Shown here: one piece after another, positions 33,319-41,966 of the stretch
Layout: every line of letters begins with the position of its first letter
How positions within the stretch are numbered: the first letter of the stretch is position 1
Source: Streptomyces griseocarneus
Lineage (GTDB): Bacteria; Actinomycetota; Actinomycetes; Streptomycetales; Streptomycetaceae
Assembly: GCF_014655595.1 (NCBI RefSeq)
Contig: NZ_BNBL01000001.1
Span: forward strand, 660,310 to 724,309
DNA length: 64,000 bases
Direction of reading: 5' to 3'
The notes under the pieces: model-generated
Seen by the model: the letters and a program-made list of their open reading frames with translations, nothing else
Told to the model about the DNA's origin: nothing
Database searches by the model: none
Translations under genes and position numbers: made by a program

Positions 33319-33969
33319 ATGCCCGCCGGACTCCTCACCGCAGGCGCGATCGCCGCGTTACTCGCCGCGCCGCTGTCCACGCACAACCCGTCGGTCATCA
33401 CCAACCCGCCGCCGGACAAGATCGTCATCGAGGTCGCCACCGTCAACGGCTCGGGTTGTCCGGCCGGGACCGCCGCCGTCGCGGTCTCGCCCGACAACAC
33501 GGCCTTCACCGTCACCTACAGCCAATACCTCGCCCAGGTGGGCATCGGCTCCAAGCCCACCGACTTCCGCAAGAACTGCCAGCTGAACCTGAACGTGCAC
33601 GTCCCGCAGGGCTTCACCTACGCGATCGCCGCGGCCGACTACCGCGGCTACGCCAAGCTCGAGGCCGGCGCCTCCGGCACCCAGAAGGCCTCGTACTACT
33701 TCCAGGGCTCACCCGTCACCACCCCCAGCAGCCACACCTTCAGAGGCAACTACGACGACAACTGGCAGGCCACCGACAGCGTTCCGATCGCCGCACTGGT
33801 CTGGCACCCCTGTGGCGAGCTGCGGAACTTCAACATCAACACCGAGCTGCGGGTCAACGCCGGCTCCTCCGACCCCAGCAAGACCACCAGCTTCATGACC
33901 ATGGACTCCACGGACGGCAGCATCAACACCGTCTACCACCTGGCGTGGAAGGAGTGCCCCAAGCCCTGA
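33319..33969 (+). CDS. secreted DUF4360-type protein
   Basis: 216-aa exported protein. ATG 33319 has GGAG 5 nt upstream; the weakly hydrophobic N-terminus (LLTAGAIAALLAAPLS) acts as the signal. The mature part begins near VIEVATVNGSGCPAG and continues with AVSPDNTAFTVTYSQY and KNCQLNLNVHVPQGF, the pattern of the DUF4360 family of secreted beta-rich proteins. Four Cys probably form two disulfides. Function unknown. Confidence 0.82.
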   Translation: MPAGLLTAGAIAALLAAPLSTHNPSVITNPPPDKIVIEVATVNGSGCPAGTAAVAVSPDNTAFTVTYSQYLAQVGIGSKPTDFRKNCQLNLNVHVPQGFTYAIAAADYRGYAKLEAGASGTQKASYYFQGSPVTTPSSHTFRGNYDDNWQATDSVPIAALVWHPCGELRNFNINTELRVNAGSSDPSKTTSFMTMDSTDGSINTVYHLAWKECPKP

Positions 33970-34271
33970 CGGGCCGGGCCGGGAGCGGGGGCGGCCGGCG
34001 GGCCGCTCCCGCGCACCGCGACGTGGCCGGATCGTGGCGTCGCTCACAGCGACTTTACGCCCGGGACACCCTCGATCACCTGCGGATATCGCACTGCGCA
34101 CAGAAAAGGTCACTCATAGGGTATAGACCTCTGGCGGAAACCGAGCGAATGTGGGGGGAATTCATCGCGAAGACCGGCGGACCGGGCAGCACGAGAGCGG
34201 ACCGCACCGGCGGACCGGACGAGAGATCGGCCGGAACCCTTCGCGACCCCCCTCGATCGCACCAGAGCCAC
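33970..34271 (+). other. gene-free stretch with a hairpin, 302 bp
   Basis: Begins with a terminator-like hairpin (GGGAGCGG 33981-33988, CCGCTCCC 34003-34010) after the DUF4360-type gene. It also has GGGTAT (34119-34124), which would suit a SigB-type -10, but no matching -35 was seen. The rest is upstream sequence of the ATPase-domain regulator. Confidence 0.45.
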
Positions 34272-34859
34272 ATGCCTGCATTCAGTCGCGACATCGTGAG
34301 TCCAACGCATACGGCCGACGCCATCACCAGCGCCCCCGATGCCCTCGCGGACCGGGCCTTCGGTCCACAGCGGCTCCTCGGCCCGTGGGGCCAGGGGCTC
34401 GTCTCCTGCTCGCACAGCGCCCCCGGCCCCTGGCCGGCCCGGACGCCGGGCGCCCACCCGTCCGGCACGGTGACGCTGCCGTCCTCGACCCGTTCCGTGG
34501 CGGCCGCCCGCAGGTTCGCCGGCGCCCTGCTGGCCGAATGGGGGCTCCAGGACCTGGTGGGCGACGCCGTCCTCCTGCTGTCCGAACTGGTCACCAACGC
34601 CGTGGTGCACGTCCCGGAGGGCGCCGGGGAGGTGAAGCTGGTCCTGCGCCGGACGGCGGAACACCTCGTCGCCCAGGTCAGCGACGCCGGCGGCTGTCTG
34701 CCGGAGTGCGCCGAGGCCGGCCCGGACAGCGAGAACGGCCGCGGCATGTGGCTCGTCGAGCAGATCGCCGCCCGGTGGGGCCACCACGCCACGGGAAGCG
34801 GCACCGGCAAGACCGTCTGGTTCGCCCTGTGCCTCCCTGCCGCCACGCCCGTCGAGTGA
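34272..34859 (+). CDS. anti-sigma-factor-like histidine-kinase-type ATPase (HATPase_c_2)
   Basis: About 195 aa. The C-terminal 130 residues are an RsbW/SpoIIAB-like GHKL ATPase domain: N-box SELVTNAVVHV, G1 DAGG and G2 NGRGMWLVEQ. The first 65 residues are low-complexity and the start is uncertain (ATG 34272 chosen; ATG 34149 is an alternative). It precedes a PAS-GAF-SpoIIE phosphatase on the same strand, a common partner-switching combination in streptomycetes. Probably binds a sigma factor or anti-sigma antagonist. Confidence 0.82.
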   Translation: MPAFSRDIVSPTHTADAITSAPDALADRAFGPQRLLGPWGQGLVSCSHSAPGPWPARTPGAHPSGTVTLPSSTRSVAAARRFAGALLAEWGLQDLVGDAVLLLSELVTNAVVHVPEGAGEVKLVLRRTAEHLVAQVSDAGGCLPECAEAGPDSENGRGMWLVEQIAARWGHHATGSGTGKTVWFALCLPAATPVE

Positions 34860-35056
34860 CCCGCACGTCGGGGGCGCGCGCCGGGCCGCATCACACCACC
34901 AATGCCGTCCGGACCGCCGCCGCGGGCTGCGCACCGGGCGGGTTCGGAGAGAACATGGAAGACGCTGCGGCGTAACGGGCGAGAAGGGCACTGAGGGACC
35001 GGACCGGCATGTTCCGGCGCGAGGCCGCCGCACCACCCCGAGCGGGAGGACCTCGA

Positions 35057-37144
35057 ATGGGCACCACGGACGCATTCCGGCCGGACCCGGGCCGGGTCAG
35101 GGCGGCCCCGTACGAGGCCGGCGGCCTGCTCGACGTGCTCAGCGTGGCCGCCGTGGTGCTGGACCGGGACGGCCGGATCGTGCTCTGGAGCCCGCAGGCG
35201 GAGGAGCTGTTCGGCTGGAAGGCCCCCGAGGCGCTGGGCCATTACGCCGCCCAGCTGCTGGTGGCCGAGGAGAACCGGCAGGAGGTCCTCGAGCTCTTCG
35301 CCAAGGTCATGGGCGGCGGCGGCATGTGGGCCGGGGTCTTCCCCGCCCGGCACAAGGACGGCAGCCTGCGGCCCCTGGAGTTCCGCAACATGCGCCTGGA
35401 GGACAAGGACGGCGACGTCTACGCCCTCGGCATGGCCACCGACCAGCAGATCCTGCGCGACGTCGAGCGCGACCTGGCCCTCTCGCTCCGCCTGGTGGCC
35501 CAGTCCCCGATCGGGCTGGCCGTCCTCGACACCGGGCTGCGCTACGTCATGGTCAACCCCGCGCTCGAGCGCATCCACGGCCGGCCCGCCCGGGCCTACG
35601 TCGGCCGCCACGTCCGGGAGGCGCTGTCGTTCCTGGACGACCGCGACGCAGGTGCCATCGAGGCCTCCATGCGGGAGGTCATGGCCACCGGCACCCCGCT
35701 GGTGGACCAGTTCATCGTCGGCCCCACGGCCGACCCGGCCGCCGGCGAGCGCGCCCGCCTGGTCTCCTTCTACCGGCTGGAGGACCCCGCCGGCCGCCCC
35801 ATGGGCCTGGCCACCTCGGACGTCGACGTCACCGACCGGCACCGCACCGCCACCGAGGCCCGCCGCAGACTGGCCCTGATCGCCGACGCCTCCGTACTGA
35901 TCGGCACCACCCTCGACCTCGACCAGACCGCCCGGGAGCTGGCCGAGGTCGTCGTTCCGGCCCTCGCCGACGTGGCCGCCGTCGACGTCCTCGACACCGC
36001 CCTGCACGGCAACTCCGCCCCGCCCGGCGAGCAGGCCGCCGTCTTCCGGGCGCTGGCCGTCGCCTCGGCCGACGCCGGCGACGCCGGCGACGCCGTGCGC
36101 GCCGCCGACCCGCCGGGGGAGATCGCCAAGTACGACGCCGACCGGCTCGTCGCCCGGTGCGTGACCACCGGCCGTCCCGTCCTGCTGCCCCGCGTCGGGC
36201 CCGAGGACCTGCCGCGCATCGCCCGCGACGCGCAGGCCGCCGGGCTCCTGGGCCGGGCCGGCCTGCACTCCTACATGGCCGTGCCGCTGATCGCCAGGGG
36301 AGAGGTGCTGGGCGCCCTGGACCTCAAGCGCACCAGCAACCCCGAGCCCTTCGGCGAGGACGACGTCGTCCTCGCCGGGGAGCTCGCCGCCCGCGCCGCC
36401 GTCTGCATCGACAACGCCCGCTGGTACCAGCGCGAGCGCGCCACCGCCCTCACCCTCCAGCGCGACCTGCTGCCCAAGCCGCCCCAGAACCTGGTGGGCC
36501 TCGAGGTCGCCTACCGCTACCAGCCCGCCGGCGCCGCCGTCCAGGTCGGCGGCGACTGGTTCGACGTCATCCCCCAGGCGGGCGACACCAGCGCCCTGGT
36601 CGTCGGGGACGTCATGGGCAGCGGCATCAACGCCGCCGCGGCCATGGGCCAGCTGCGCACCGCCGCCCGTACGCTCTCCGGGCTGGACCTCGACCCCGCC
36701 CAGGTGCTGCGCCACCTCGACCGCACCGCCAGTGGTCTGGACCAGACGATCGCCACCTGCCTCTACGCCGTCTACGACCCCGGCCTCGACCGCTGCTGCT
36801 TCGCCAACGCCGGCCACCTCCCGCCCGTCCTGGTGCGCCCCGGCCGGCGCCCGGTGCTGGTCGACCTGCCCACCGGCGCCCCGCTCGGGGTCGGGGGCGT
36901 CCCCTTCGAGAGCGTCGCGGTGCCGCTCACCCCGGGCGACCGGCTCGTCCTCTACACCGACGGCCTGGTGGAGACCCGCGACGAGGCCATCGACACCCGG
37001 CTCGAGGTGCTCCTGGGCCTGCTCGACGGGCGGGACCTGGACCTGGAGGCCACCTGCGACCTGTTGCTGAGCGAACTGCGCGCGGACAACGACCAGGACG
37101 ACGTCGCGCTGCTCATCGCGCACGTGCGGCCCGGCAGGCGGTAG
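35057..37144 (+). CDS. PAS-PAS-GAF-SpoIIE serine phosphatase
   Basis: 695-aa sensor phosphatase. PAS 1 (about 20-135) has DRDGRIVLWSPQAEELFGW. PAS 2 (about 145-270) has YVMVNPALERIHG. The GAF domain (about 280-450) ends SYMAVPLIARGEVLGALDL. The PP2C/SpoIIE domain (about 470-690) has metal motifs GGDWFDVI, VVGDVMGSGINAAA, LYTDGLVE and DDVALL. ATG 35057 has GGGAGGA 6 nt upstream. Expected to dephosphorylate an anti-anti-sigma factor in response to a signal sensed by PAS/GAF, together with the ATPase gene before it. Confidence 0.93.
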   Translation: MGTTDAFRPDPGRVRAAPYEAGGLLDVLSVAAVVLDRDGRIVLWSPQAEELFGWKAPEALGHYAAQLLVAEENRQEVLELFAKVMGGGGMWAGVFPARHKDGSLRPLEFRNMRLEDKDGDVYALGMATDQQILRDVERDLALSLRLVAQSPIGLAVLDTGLRYVMVNPALERIHGRPARAYVGRHVREALSFLDDRDAGAIEASMREVMATGTPLVDQFIVGPTADPAAGERARLVSFYRLEDPAGRPMGLATSDVDVTDRHRTATEARRRLALIADASVLIGTTLDLDQTARELAEVVVPALADVAAVDVLDTALHGNSAPPGEQAAVFRALAVASADAGDAGDAVRAADPPGEIAKYDADRLVARCVTTGRPVLLPRVGPEDLPRIARDAQAAGLLGRAGLHSYMAVPLIARGEVLGALDLKRTSNPEPFGEDDVVLAGELAARAAVCIDNARWYQRERATALTLQRDLLPKPPQNLVGLEVAYRYQPAGAAVQVGGDWFDVIPQAGDTSALVVGDVMGSGINAAAAMGQLRTAARTLSGLDLDPAQVLRHLDRTASGLDQTIATCLYAVYDPGLDRCCFANAGHLPPVLVRPGRRPVLVDLPTGAPLGVGGVPFESVAVPLTPGDRLVLYTDGLVETRDEAIDTRLEVLLGLLDGRDLDLEATCDLLLSELRADNDQDDVALLIAHVRPGRR

Positions 37145-37207
37145 TGCCCGACCTCACCGGGGGCGGCCCTGGGCTCACCCCTGCCGGGCACATAAAATGA
37201 CCACACC

Positions 37208-37624
37208 ATGTATCGCACCATGATGAAGTCCAAGATCCATCGCGCCACCGTGACCCAGGCCGACCTGCACTACGTGGGATCGCTGACCGTCGACGCGGAC
37301 CTGATGGAAGCCGCCGACCTGCTGCCCGGCGAGAAGGTCGACATCGTCGACATCAACAACGGCGCCCGGCTGTCGACCTACGTCATCGAGGGCCCCCGGG
37401 GCACCGGCGTGATCGGCATCAACGGCGCCGCGGCCCGCCTGATCAGCCCCGGCGACCTGGTCATCATCATCGCCTACGGCTCGATGGACGACGCCGAGGC
37501 CCGCACCTTCGAACCCCGCGTCGTCTTCGTCGACGAGCACAACGCCGTGGCGCACCTCGGCGCCGACCCGGCCGACGTCCCCGAGGGCTCCGGCCTCTCG
37601 CGCGGGGACCGCGTGGCGGGCTGA
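37208..37624 (+). CDS. panD: aspartate 1-decarboxylase
   Basis: Makes beta-alanine from L-aspartate for pantothenate and CoA. 138 aa. The self-cleavage site Gly24-Ser25 in HYVGSLTVD is in the same position as in E. coli PanD, creating the pyruvoyl group. [12 protein letters not shown] (catalytic Lys9 region) and GINGAAARL are also conserved. There is no ribosome site; TAAAAT (37193-37198) lies 9 nt before ATG, so the mRNA may be leaderless. It is not beside panB or panC here, which is usual in actinomycetes. Confidence 0.95.
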   Translation: MYRTMMKSKIHRATVTQADLHYVGSLTVDADLMEAADLLPGEKVDIVDINNGARLSTYVIEGPRGTGVIGINGAAARLISPGDLVIIIAYGSMDDAEARTFEPRVVFVDEHNAVAHLGADPADVPEGSGLSRGDRVAG

Positions 37625-37655
37625 CGCCCGCCACGCCACGTCCCGGACGTCCGCG

Positions 37656-38402
37656 TCAGGCCGCCGGAATCCCGGCGGCCTCGGCGATCGTACGGGCCGT
37701 CAGTTCCACGGCCGCCCGGACCAGCTCGTCCTCGCTCGGCCGGCAGCGGTCCAGCGCCGGGTCGTACTCCACGCCGATGGCGCCCGCGTGGTTCGCCCGC
37801 ACCTCCTCCAGCCGCGCCGGCCAGCGGTGCGCGATGAGGGCGTCCAGCAACTCACGTGAGCACGCGGTGTCCATCAGCTCGTCCGCCGTGCCGTGCACCA
37901 GGCTGACCGGGACCGGCAGCGGGTCGGCCGGGCCCCCGACCGCCAGGTCGGCCAGCGGGGGAGTGCCCGTGGTGCGCGCCGGACGGTCGTAGCGCGAGGC
38001 GATGCCCACGACCGCCGCGGGCCGCCAGCCGTCCGCCACCGCCGGGTTGAGCGCCACGCCCATCGCCGCCGGGGCCCCCGCCGACCAGCCGGCGAGCACC
38101 ATGCGCTCGGCGTCGCCGCCCAGCGCGGCCGCGTGCGTACGGGCGTACTCCAGCGAGGCCAGCAGGTGCGCCCGGCCGCCGTCGGGGGCGTCGGAGCGCC
38201 AGTCGGGGACGAAGACGAGCGCCCCCAGACCGGCGACGGCCCGCGCCAGCGGCTCCAGGACGTCCCGCTCGTCGGGGCCGATGCCGTGCCAGAGCAGCAC
38301 CGTCGCCGCCGGCGACGGGTGCGTGCCGGGCCGGTAGACATCGATGAACTTGCCGTTGGGCGCGGTGGCGAGCTCGTGGTGCACATCAACTGGTACTGGC
38401 AC
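37656..38402 (-). CDS. alpha/beta hydrolase (dienelactone-hydrolase-like)
   Basis: 248-aa hydrolase. Nucleophile elbow GWSAG (about 105-109) after the oxyanion segment WHGIGPDERD; acid in HGTADELMD and a His near ANHAGAIG complete a plausible triad. No signal peptide. GTG 38402 has AAGGG about 6 nt upstream. It lies 42 bp downstream of the MAB_1171c-type membrane gene on the same strand and may share its transcript. Substrate unknown. Confidence 0.83.
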   Translation of the reverse strand: MPVPVDVHHELATAPNGKFIDVYRPGTHPSPAATVLLWHGIGPDERDVLEPLARAVAGLGALVFVPDWRSDAPDGGRAHLLASLEYARTHAAALGGDAERMVLAGWSAGAPAAMGVALNPAVADGWRPAAVVGIASRYDRPARTTGTPPLADLAVGGPADPLPVPVSLVHGTADELMDTACSRELLDALIAHRWPARLEEVRANHAGAIGVEYDPALDRCRPSEDELVRAAVELTARTIAEAAGIPAA

Positions 38403-38444
38403 GGTGGCCCTTCCGTATCGTCTCCTGCTTACCGCAGGACGCTA

Positions 38445-39704
38445 TCAACCGCTGCCGGCCGACTGACGCCGCATCGCCTCCACTTGAACGTCGTCGTCGC
38501 CGTCCCGGACGTCGCCGCCGTGCGCCGCGGACCCGGGCAGGGCGGCGAAGGCGGTGGCGACGCGCACCAGCCACACCGTCTCGTCGGACAGGTCGGTGCG
38601 GGCGTCGGGACGGCCGGCCGGGGCCGTGCCGTCGGCGGCCGCCGCCCGGCCCTCGGCCTTGGCCGCCAGGGCCGACTTGATGCGGACCGCCTCGACGTGG
38701 GCGCGCGCGTCGTCCTCCGGCATCCCGGCGGCGAGCGCCTCGTGCCGGGCCCGCTCCGCCGCCACCGGGTCGTGATGGGCGCGCAGGGCGAGCTGCCCGT
38801 CCCGGATCTCGATGACCCGGCGGTAGAGGCGGAATTCCATCTGCCGCACGGTCAGCCGGTCGGCGAGGGCGCCGCGGGCCGGGGCCAGGGCGATCGTGGG
38901 CACCGCCGCGTGCAGGGCGGCCCACAGCGGATACAGCCGGCGGTGGCGGCGGTAGGCCGTCGCCCAGTGGCCGACGGCGGCCACGCGCGGCCCCCAGCCC
39001 GGCAGCGTCCAGCCCACCAGGGTGAGCGCGGAGCCGATGTCGCCGCACAGCCAGGCCACGTCCTCCCAGGCGCGCAGGTCGAAGTCGAAGACGGTGCCGA
39101 GGATGTTGCCGGCCCTGATCGTGCCGTAGCCGAGGGTCACGAACGCGCCGACGGCGATGACCCGCAGGCCCCGGCGGAGCCACGTCCGCCCCGCCACCCG
39201 GGAATAGCCCCAGCAGACGCGGAAGACATTGGCCTCGCCGATGAGATAGACGCCGATGTACAGCGACAGATAGGCGATGTAATAGGGGTCGTGGACGTAG
39301 TAGAGGGTGAATCCCTTCACCCGCTGCACGGTCGGGGTGAGCAGGCAGAAGAGCGTGACGAGCGCGGCCAGCGACAGCGCGCAGAAACTCAGCTGCCAGC
39401 GCACCAGCCGGCGCGCCCGCTCGGGCGGGCGCGCCCAGTACGTCAGGACCACCTGCTGCCCGACGACCAGCGACAGCACACAGCTCTGCGCGAGGACCGC
39501 CGCGATGTTCGGCACGCCGGTGATGTCGTCCAGGCGCGCCCACACCGGGGGCAGGGAGACGAAGAAGCTCATCCCCGAGAGCGCGAGGACGGCGCACAGC
39601 GCGGCCAGGGCGGGATCCCTGGGATTCTTCCGCAGCGCGCGCAGTTTGTAGAAGAGGCCCGACCAGGCGGCGACGGCCCCGAGGGAATGCAGGAAAGTGA
39701 TCAC
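38445..39704 (-). CDS. MAB_1171c-type multi-pass membrane protein
   Basis: 419-aa protein with about seven hydrophobic segments in the first 260 residues and a cytoplasmic C-terminal region rich in Ala, Arg and Asp (about 265-419) containing EFRLYRRVIEIRDGQLAL. This pattern matches the MAB_1171c group found in actinomycetes next to XRE and ImmA/IrrE genes. GTG 39704 overlaps the stop of the ImmA/IrrE gene by 4 bp, so the two are translationally coupled. Suggested transporter, but no transport motif is visible. Confidence 0.82.
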   Translation of the reverse strand: MITFLHSLGAVAAWSGLFYKLRALRKNPRDPALAALCAVLALSGMSFFVSLPPVWARLDDITGVPNIAAVLAQSCVLSLVVGQQVVLTYWARPPERARRLVRWQLSFCALSLAALVTLFCLLTPTVQRVKGFTLYYVHDPYYIAYLSLYIGVYLIGEANVFRVCWGYSRVAGRTWLRRGLRVIAVGAFVTLGYGTIRAGNILGTVFDFDLRAWEDVAWLCGDIGSALTLVGWTLPGWGPRVAAVGHWATAYRRHRRLYPLWAALHAAVPTIALAPARGALADRLTVRQMEFRLYRRVIEIRDGQLALRAHHDPVAAERARHEALAAGMPEDDARAHVEAVRIKSALAAKAEGRAAAADGTAPAGRPDARTDLSDETVWLVRVATAFAALPGSAAHGGDVRDGDDDVQVEAMRRQSAGSG

Positions 39705-40231
39705 ATCTCGTCCGTAGTGAAGCCGCGCAGGGACCGGTCCAGCCGTTCAACCGTCTCCGCCGCCTCACGGGGCACGGACCAGTTGCGTTCGAGCGGCTGC
39801 CGGTTGGCCTCCTGGAGAATCAGCGATGCGACCATCTCGGCCTCCTGTTCTTCGGCCGAGGTGTAGTACGTGCGCTGCAACACGCCCTGGACCATGGCCG
39901 GATCGAGCGTGGGCAGCAGGAGGCGTGACGTTTCCTCACCCAGGACCGCGTTTTCCTTGTGGCCGCAGATGACGTGCCCCAACTCGTGGGCGATGATGTG
40001 TTCCTGATGCAGCGGACTGGTGTCGTGTTCGTAAAAGATGTAATCTACATCCGGCGCGGAGATCCACAGCCCGCAGGGCCCGTCGACGGGAAGTCGGACG
40101 GGCTCCAGGTGAATCGGTCGGCCATGCCGTTCGGCCACCCTCCGGGACAGTTCCCAGACGTCGAACGGCGATGGAATGTCCAGGCCGCGAACCAGCTCCA
40201 GACTTCGCTGGTGCAACCTCTTGAATTTCAC
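39701..40231 (-). CDS. ImmA/IrrE-type zinc metallopeptidase
   Basis: 176-aa cytoplasmic protease. Zinc motif HELGH at 82-86 and a third candidate ligand His91. Proteins of this family cleave a partner HTH repressor. The partner is probably the XRE protein encoded 17 bp upstream, giving a de-repression switch. GTG 40231 has GGGGG just upstream. Second gene of a three-gene set XRE, ImmA/IrrE, MAB_1171c-type. Confidence 0.88.
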   Translation of the reverse strand: MKFKRLHQRSLELVRGLDIPSPFDVWELSRRVAERHGRPIHLEPVRLPVDGPCGLWISAPDVDYIFYEHDTSPLHQEHIIAHELGHVICGHKENAVLGEETSRLLLPTLDPAMVQGVLQRTYYTSAEEQEAEMVASLILQEANRQPLERNWSVPREAAETVERLDRSLRGFTTDEM

Positions 40232-40248
40232 GGGTCCCCCCGTAGTAG

Positions 40249-40698
40249 CTAGGGGTTTCTGTCGGGCGGCCGGGTCCGGTTCGTGGGAAGTCCTTCCAAT
40301 TCGCGGACCCGCTCGATCACTTCGTTGATCGAGTGCAGGCTCTCGGGGGACAGCCCGGCCGCGCGGAGTGCGACGCGCTGCACCTGGGTGTCCCGCAGAG
40401 CCACCAGGAGACGCAGGTCGGCATTGACCGCCGCCGTCACCTGGTCGTCGAAGAAATAGGCCGGAGGCACGCCGAAGAACTTCGCCAGCGCCTCGACGTG
40501 CCGCAGTGTCGGGTTGTTCCGCTGCCCCTTGCGCAGCAGCCAGATGTAGCTGCCGGAGATCGGGACGCCTCCCGCGGTGATCGCGCGGGCCACTTCTTCC
40601 GTGCTGTACGGCTCCCGGCCGGCCGGAACCACCGTCCGGAACAGGTGGTTGAGCTTGTCCGCCAGTGTGGGCTCCGCCGAAGCGTCGGGGTCGTTCAT
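40249..40698 (-). CDS. XRE family transcriptional regulator
   Basis: 149-aa DNA-binding protein. Helix-turn-helix region about 30-75, with STEEVARAITAGGVPISGSY and WLLRKGQRNNPTLRHVEALAKFFGVP. The C-terminal half is helical, ending in a basic tail. First gene of the triad with ImmA/IrrE and the membrane protein. An imperfect inverted repeat at 40729-40746, 31 bp before its start, is a plausible autoregulatory operator. Confidence 0.88.
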   Translation of the reverse strand: MNDPDASAEPTLADKLNHLFRTVVPAGREPYSTEEVARAITAGGVPISGSYIWLLRKGQRNNPTLRHVEALAKFFGVPPAYFFDDQVTAAVNADLRLLVALRDTQVQRVALRAAGLSPESLHSINEVIERVRELEGLPTNRTRPPDRNP

Positions 40699-40728
40699 GA
40701 TCGCACCTCCCTCCCGCGGTCAATCTAG

Positions 40729-40746
40729 CGTAAGGGCCCCCCTACG
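40729..40746. promoter_or_regulatory. inverted repeat upstream of the XRE gene
   Basis: CGTAAGGG-N2-CCCCTACG, 7 of 8 positions paired, placed in the promoter region of the XRE triad. Candidate XRE operator. Confidence 0.5.
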
Positions 40747-40823
40747 GGTCCATGTGCCCGCGCGTCCAATGCGGTTGACAGCGACCGGGCTCGGTATCTA
40801 GCTTCCTCTCTGTCGGCGGATCG

Positions 40824-40863
40824 ACTGGTGTTGGAAGGCCCGGGAGGGCAGTCAATCACCAGT
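40824..40863. promoter_or_regulatory. spaced inverted repeat upstream of the ParB-like gene
   Basis: ACTGGTG (40824-40830) and CACCAGT (40857-40863), 26 bp apart, 80 bp before the ParB-like start. Possible binding site for a dimeric regulator, perhaps the ParB-like protein itself. Confidence 0.4.
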
Positions 40864-40943
40864 TGGAGGAGGAGGGTTCCAGACGCCCGCCTCCCCCGAG
40901 TGCGCGATCCGTCGTGGCCGGAGGTCCATCTGGAGGGGGTGCC

Positions 40944-41966
40944 GTGACGGTTCCGGAACCGGAACAGCAGCAGATCGCCTTGCTTTCTCCCGACGCGCTG
41001 TTACCCGCGGACTCCCCACGGGTGGCGGGCGAGGACCTCCGGCACGTCCAGAAGCTCGCCGCGCTGGACGTACCCCTGCCGGCCATCGTCGTGCACCGCA
41101 CCACCCTGCGGGTCGTCGATGGCATGCACCGGCTGCGAGCCGCTCGTCTACGGGGGGATGAGCGGATCGCGGTCCGGTTCTTCGACGGCAGCCCCGACGA
41201 CGCGTTCGTCTACGCCGTCAGGGCGAACATCCTGCACGGCCTGCCCTTGACGCAGGCCGACCGGTCGGCCGCCGCCGAGCGCATCATCCGCAGCCATCCA
41301 CACTGGTCGGACCGCCTGATCGCCTCGGCGACGGGCCTCGCCGCCAGCACGGTGGCCGCCGTGCGCCGGCGGTCGGCCGACACCGGCCGGCAGCCGCCCG
41401 CCCGCACCGGCCGCGACGGCCGCGTGCGCCCGCTCAACGCCGCCGAGGGCCGCCGCCGCGCCGGCGCGCTCATCGCCGCCCGGCCCCAGGCCAGCCTCCG
41501 CGAGATCGCGGGCATGGCCGGCATCGCGGTCGGCACCGCCCGCGACGTACGCCTGCGGCTGCTCCAGGGACTCGACCCGGTGCCGAAGAAGCTGCGGGAC
41601 GCCGAGAGCCGGGGCACCGACGCCGAGCCCCCGGCGCGGGCCGTCGCCGCGGCGGCCAAGGCCGCGAACACCACCCAGCGGGCCGGCGGCCCCGGGCCCG
41701 TCGCGGCGGCCGCTGCCGCCGCGGTCAGCACCGAACCGCTCCTGCGGACGCTGCGCTCCGACCCCTCGCTCCGCTTCACCGAAGGCGGCCGGGCCCTGCT
41801 CAACCTGCTCAGCGCCCACGGCATGGGCACCGAGCGGTGGCGCCGGCTCGTCGACGCCGTGCCCGCCCACCGCCGCGCGGCCGTGGCCCAGGCGGCCCGG
41901 CACAGCGCCGAGGCCTGGCTGCGCTTCGCCAGTGAACTCGACCGCCGGTCCGGGGGAATGCCGTGA
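40944..41966 (+). CDS. ParB-like / StrR-type transcriptional regulator
   Basis: 340-aa protein. The N-terminal ParB/sulfiredoxin fold (about 10-110) includes HRTTLRVVDGMHRLRAARLRG. Helix-turn-helix regions follow (LIASATGLAASTVAAVRRR and ASLREIAGMAGIAVGTARDVRLR), then an Ala-rich linker and helical tail. This is the layout of StrR/NovG-like pathway activators, not chromosome-partition ParB. GTG 40944 has GGAGG upstream. Its stop overlaps the GTG of the SARP gene by 4 bp, so the two regulators are co-translated. Confidence 0.85.
   Translation: MTVPEPEQQQIALLSPDALLPADSPRVAGEDLRHVQKLAALDVPLPAIVVHRTTLRVVDGMHRLRAARLRGDERIAVRFFDGSPDDAFVYAVRANILHGLPLTQADRSAAAERIIRSHPHWSDRLIASATGLAASTVAAVRRRSADTGRQPPARTGRDGRVRPLNAAEGRRRAGALIAARPQASLREIAGMAGIAVGTARDVRLRLLQGLDPVPKKLRDAESRGTDAEPPARAVAAAAKAANTTQRAGGPGPVAAAAAAAVSTEPLLRTLRSDPSLRFTEGGRALLNLLSAHGMGTERWRRLVDAVPAHRRAAVAQAARHSAEAWLRFASELDRRSGGMP

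Noticed and set aside
34119..34124. GGGTAT as a SigB-type promoter for the ATPase-domain gene
   Set aside because: No matching GTTT-like -35 at 14-16 bp; could be chance.
34076..37123. About 1000-codon minus-strand frame opposite the SpoIIE-type phosphatase
   Set aside because: No domain, and the opposite strand has complete PAS, GAF and PP2C motifs.
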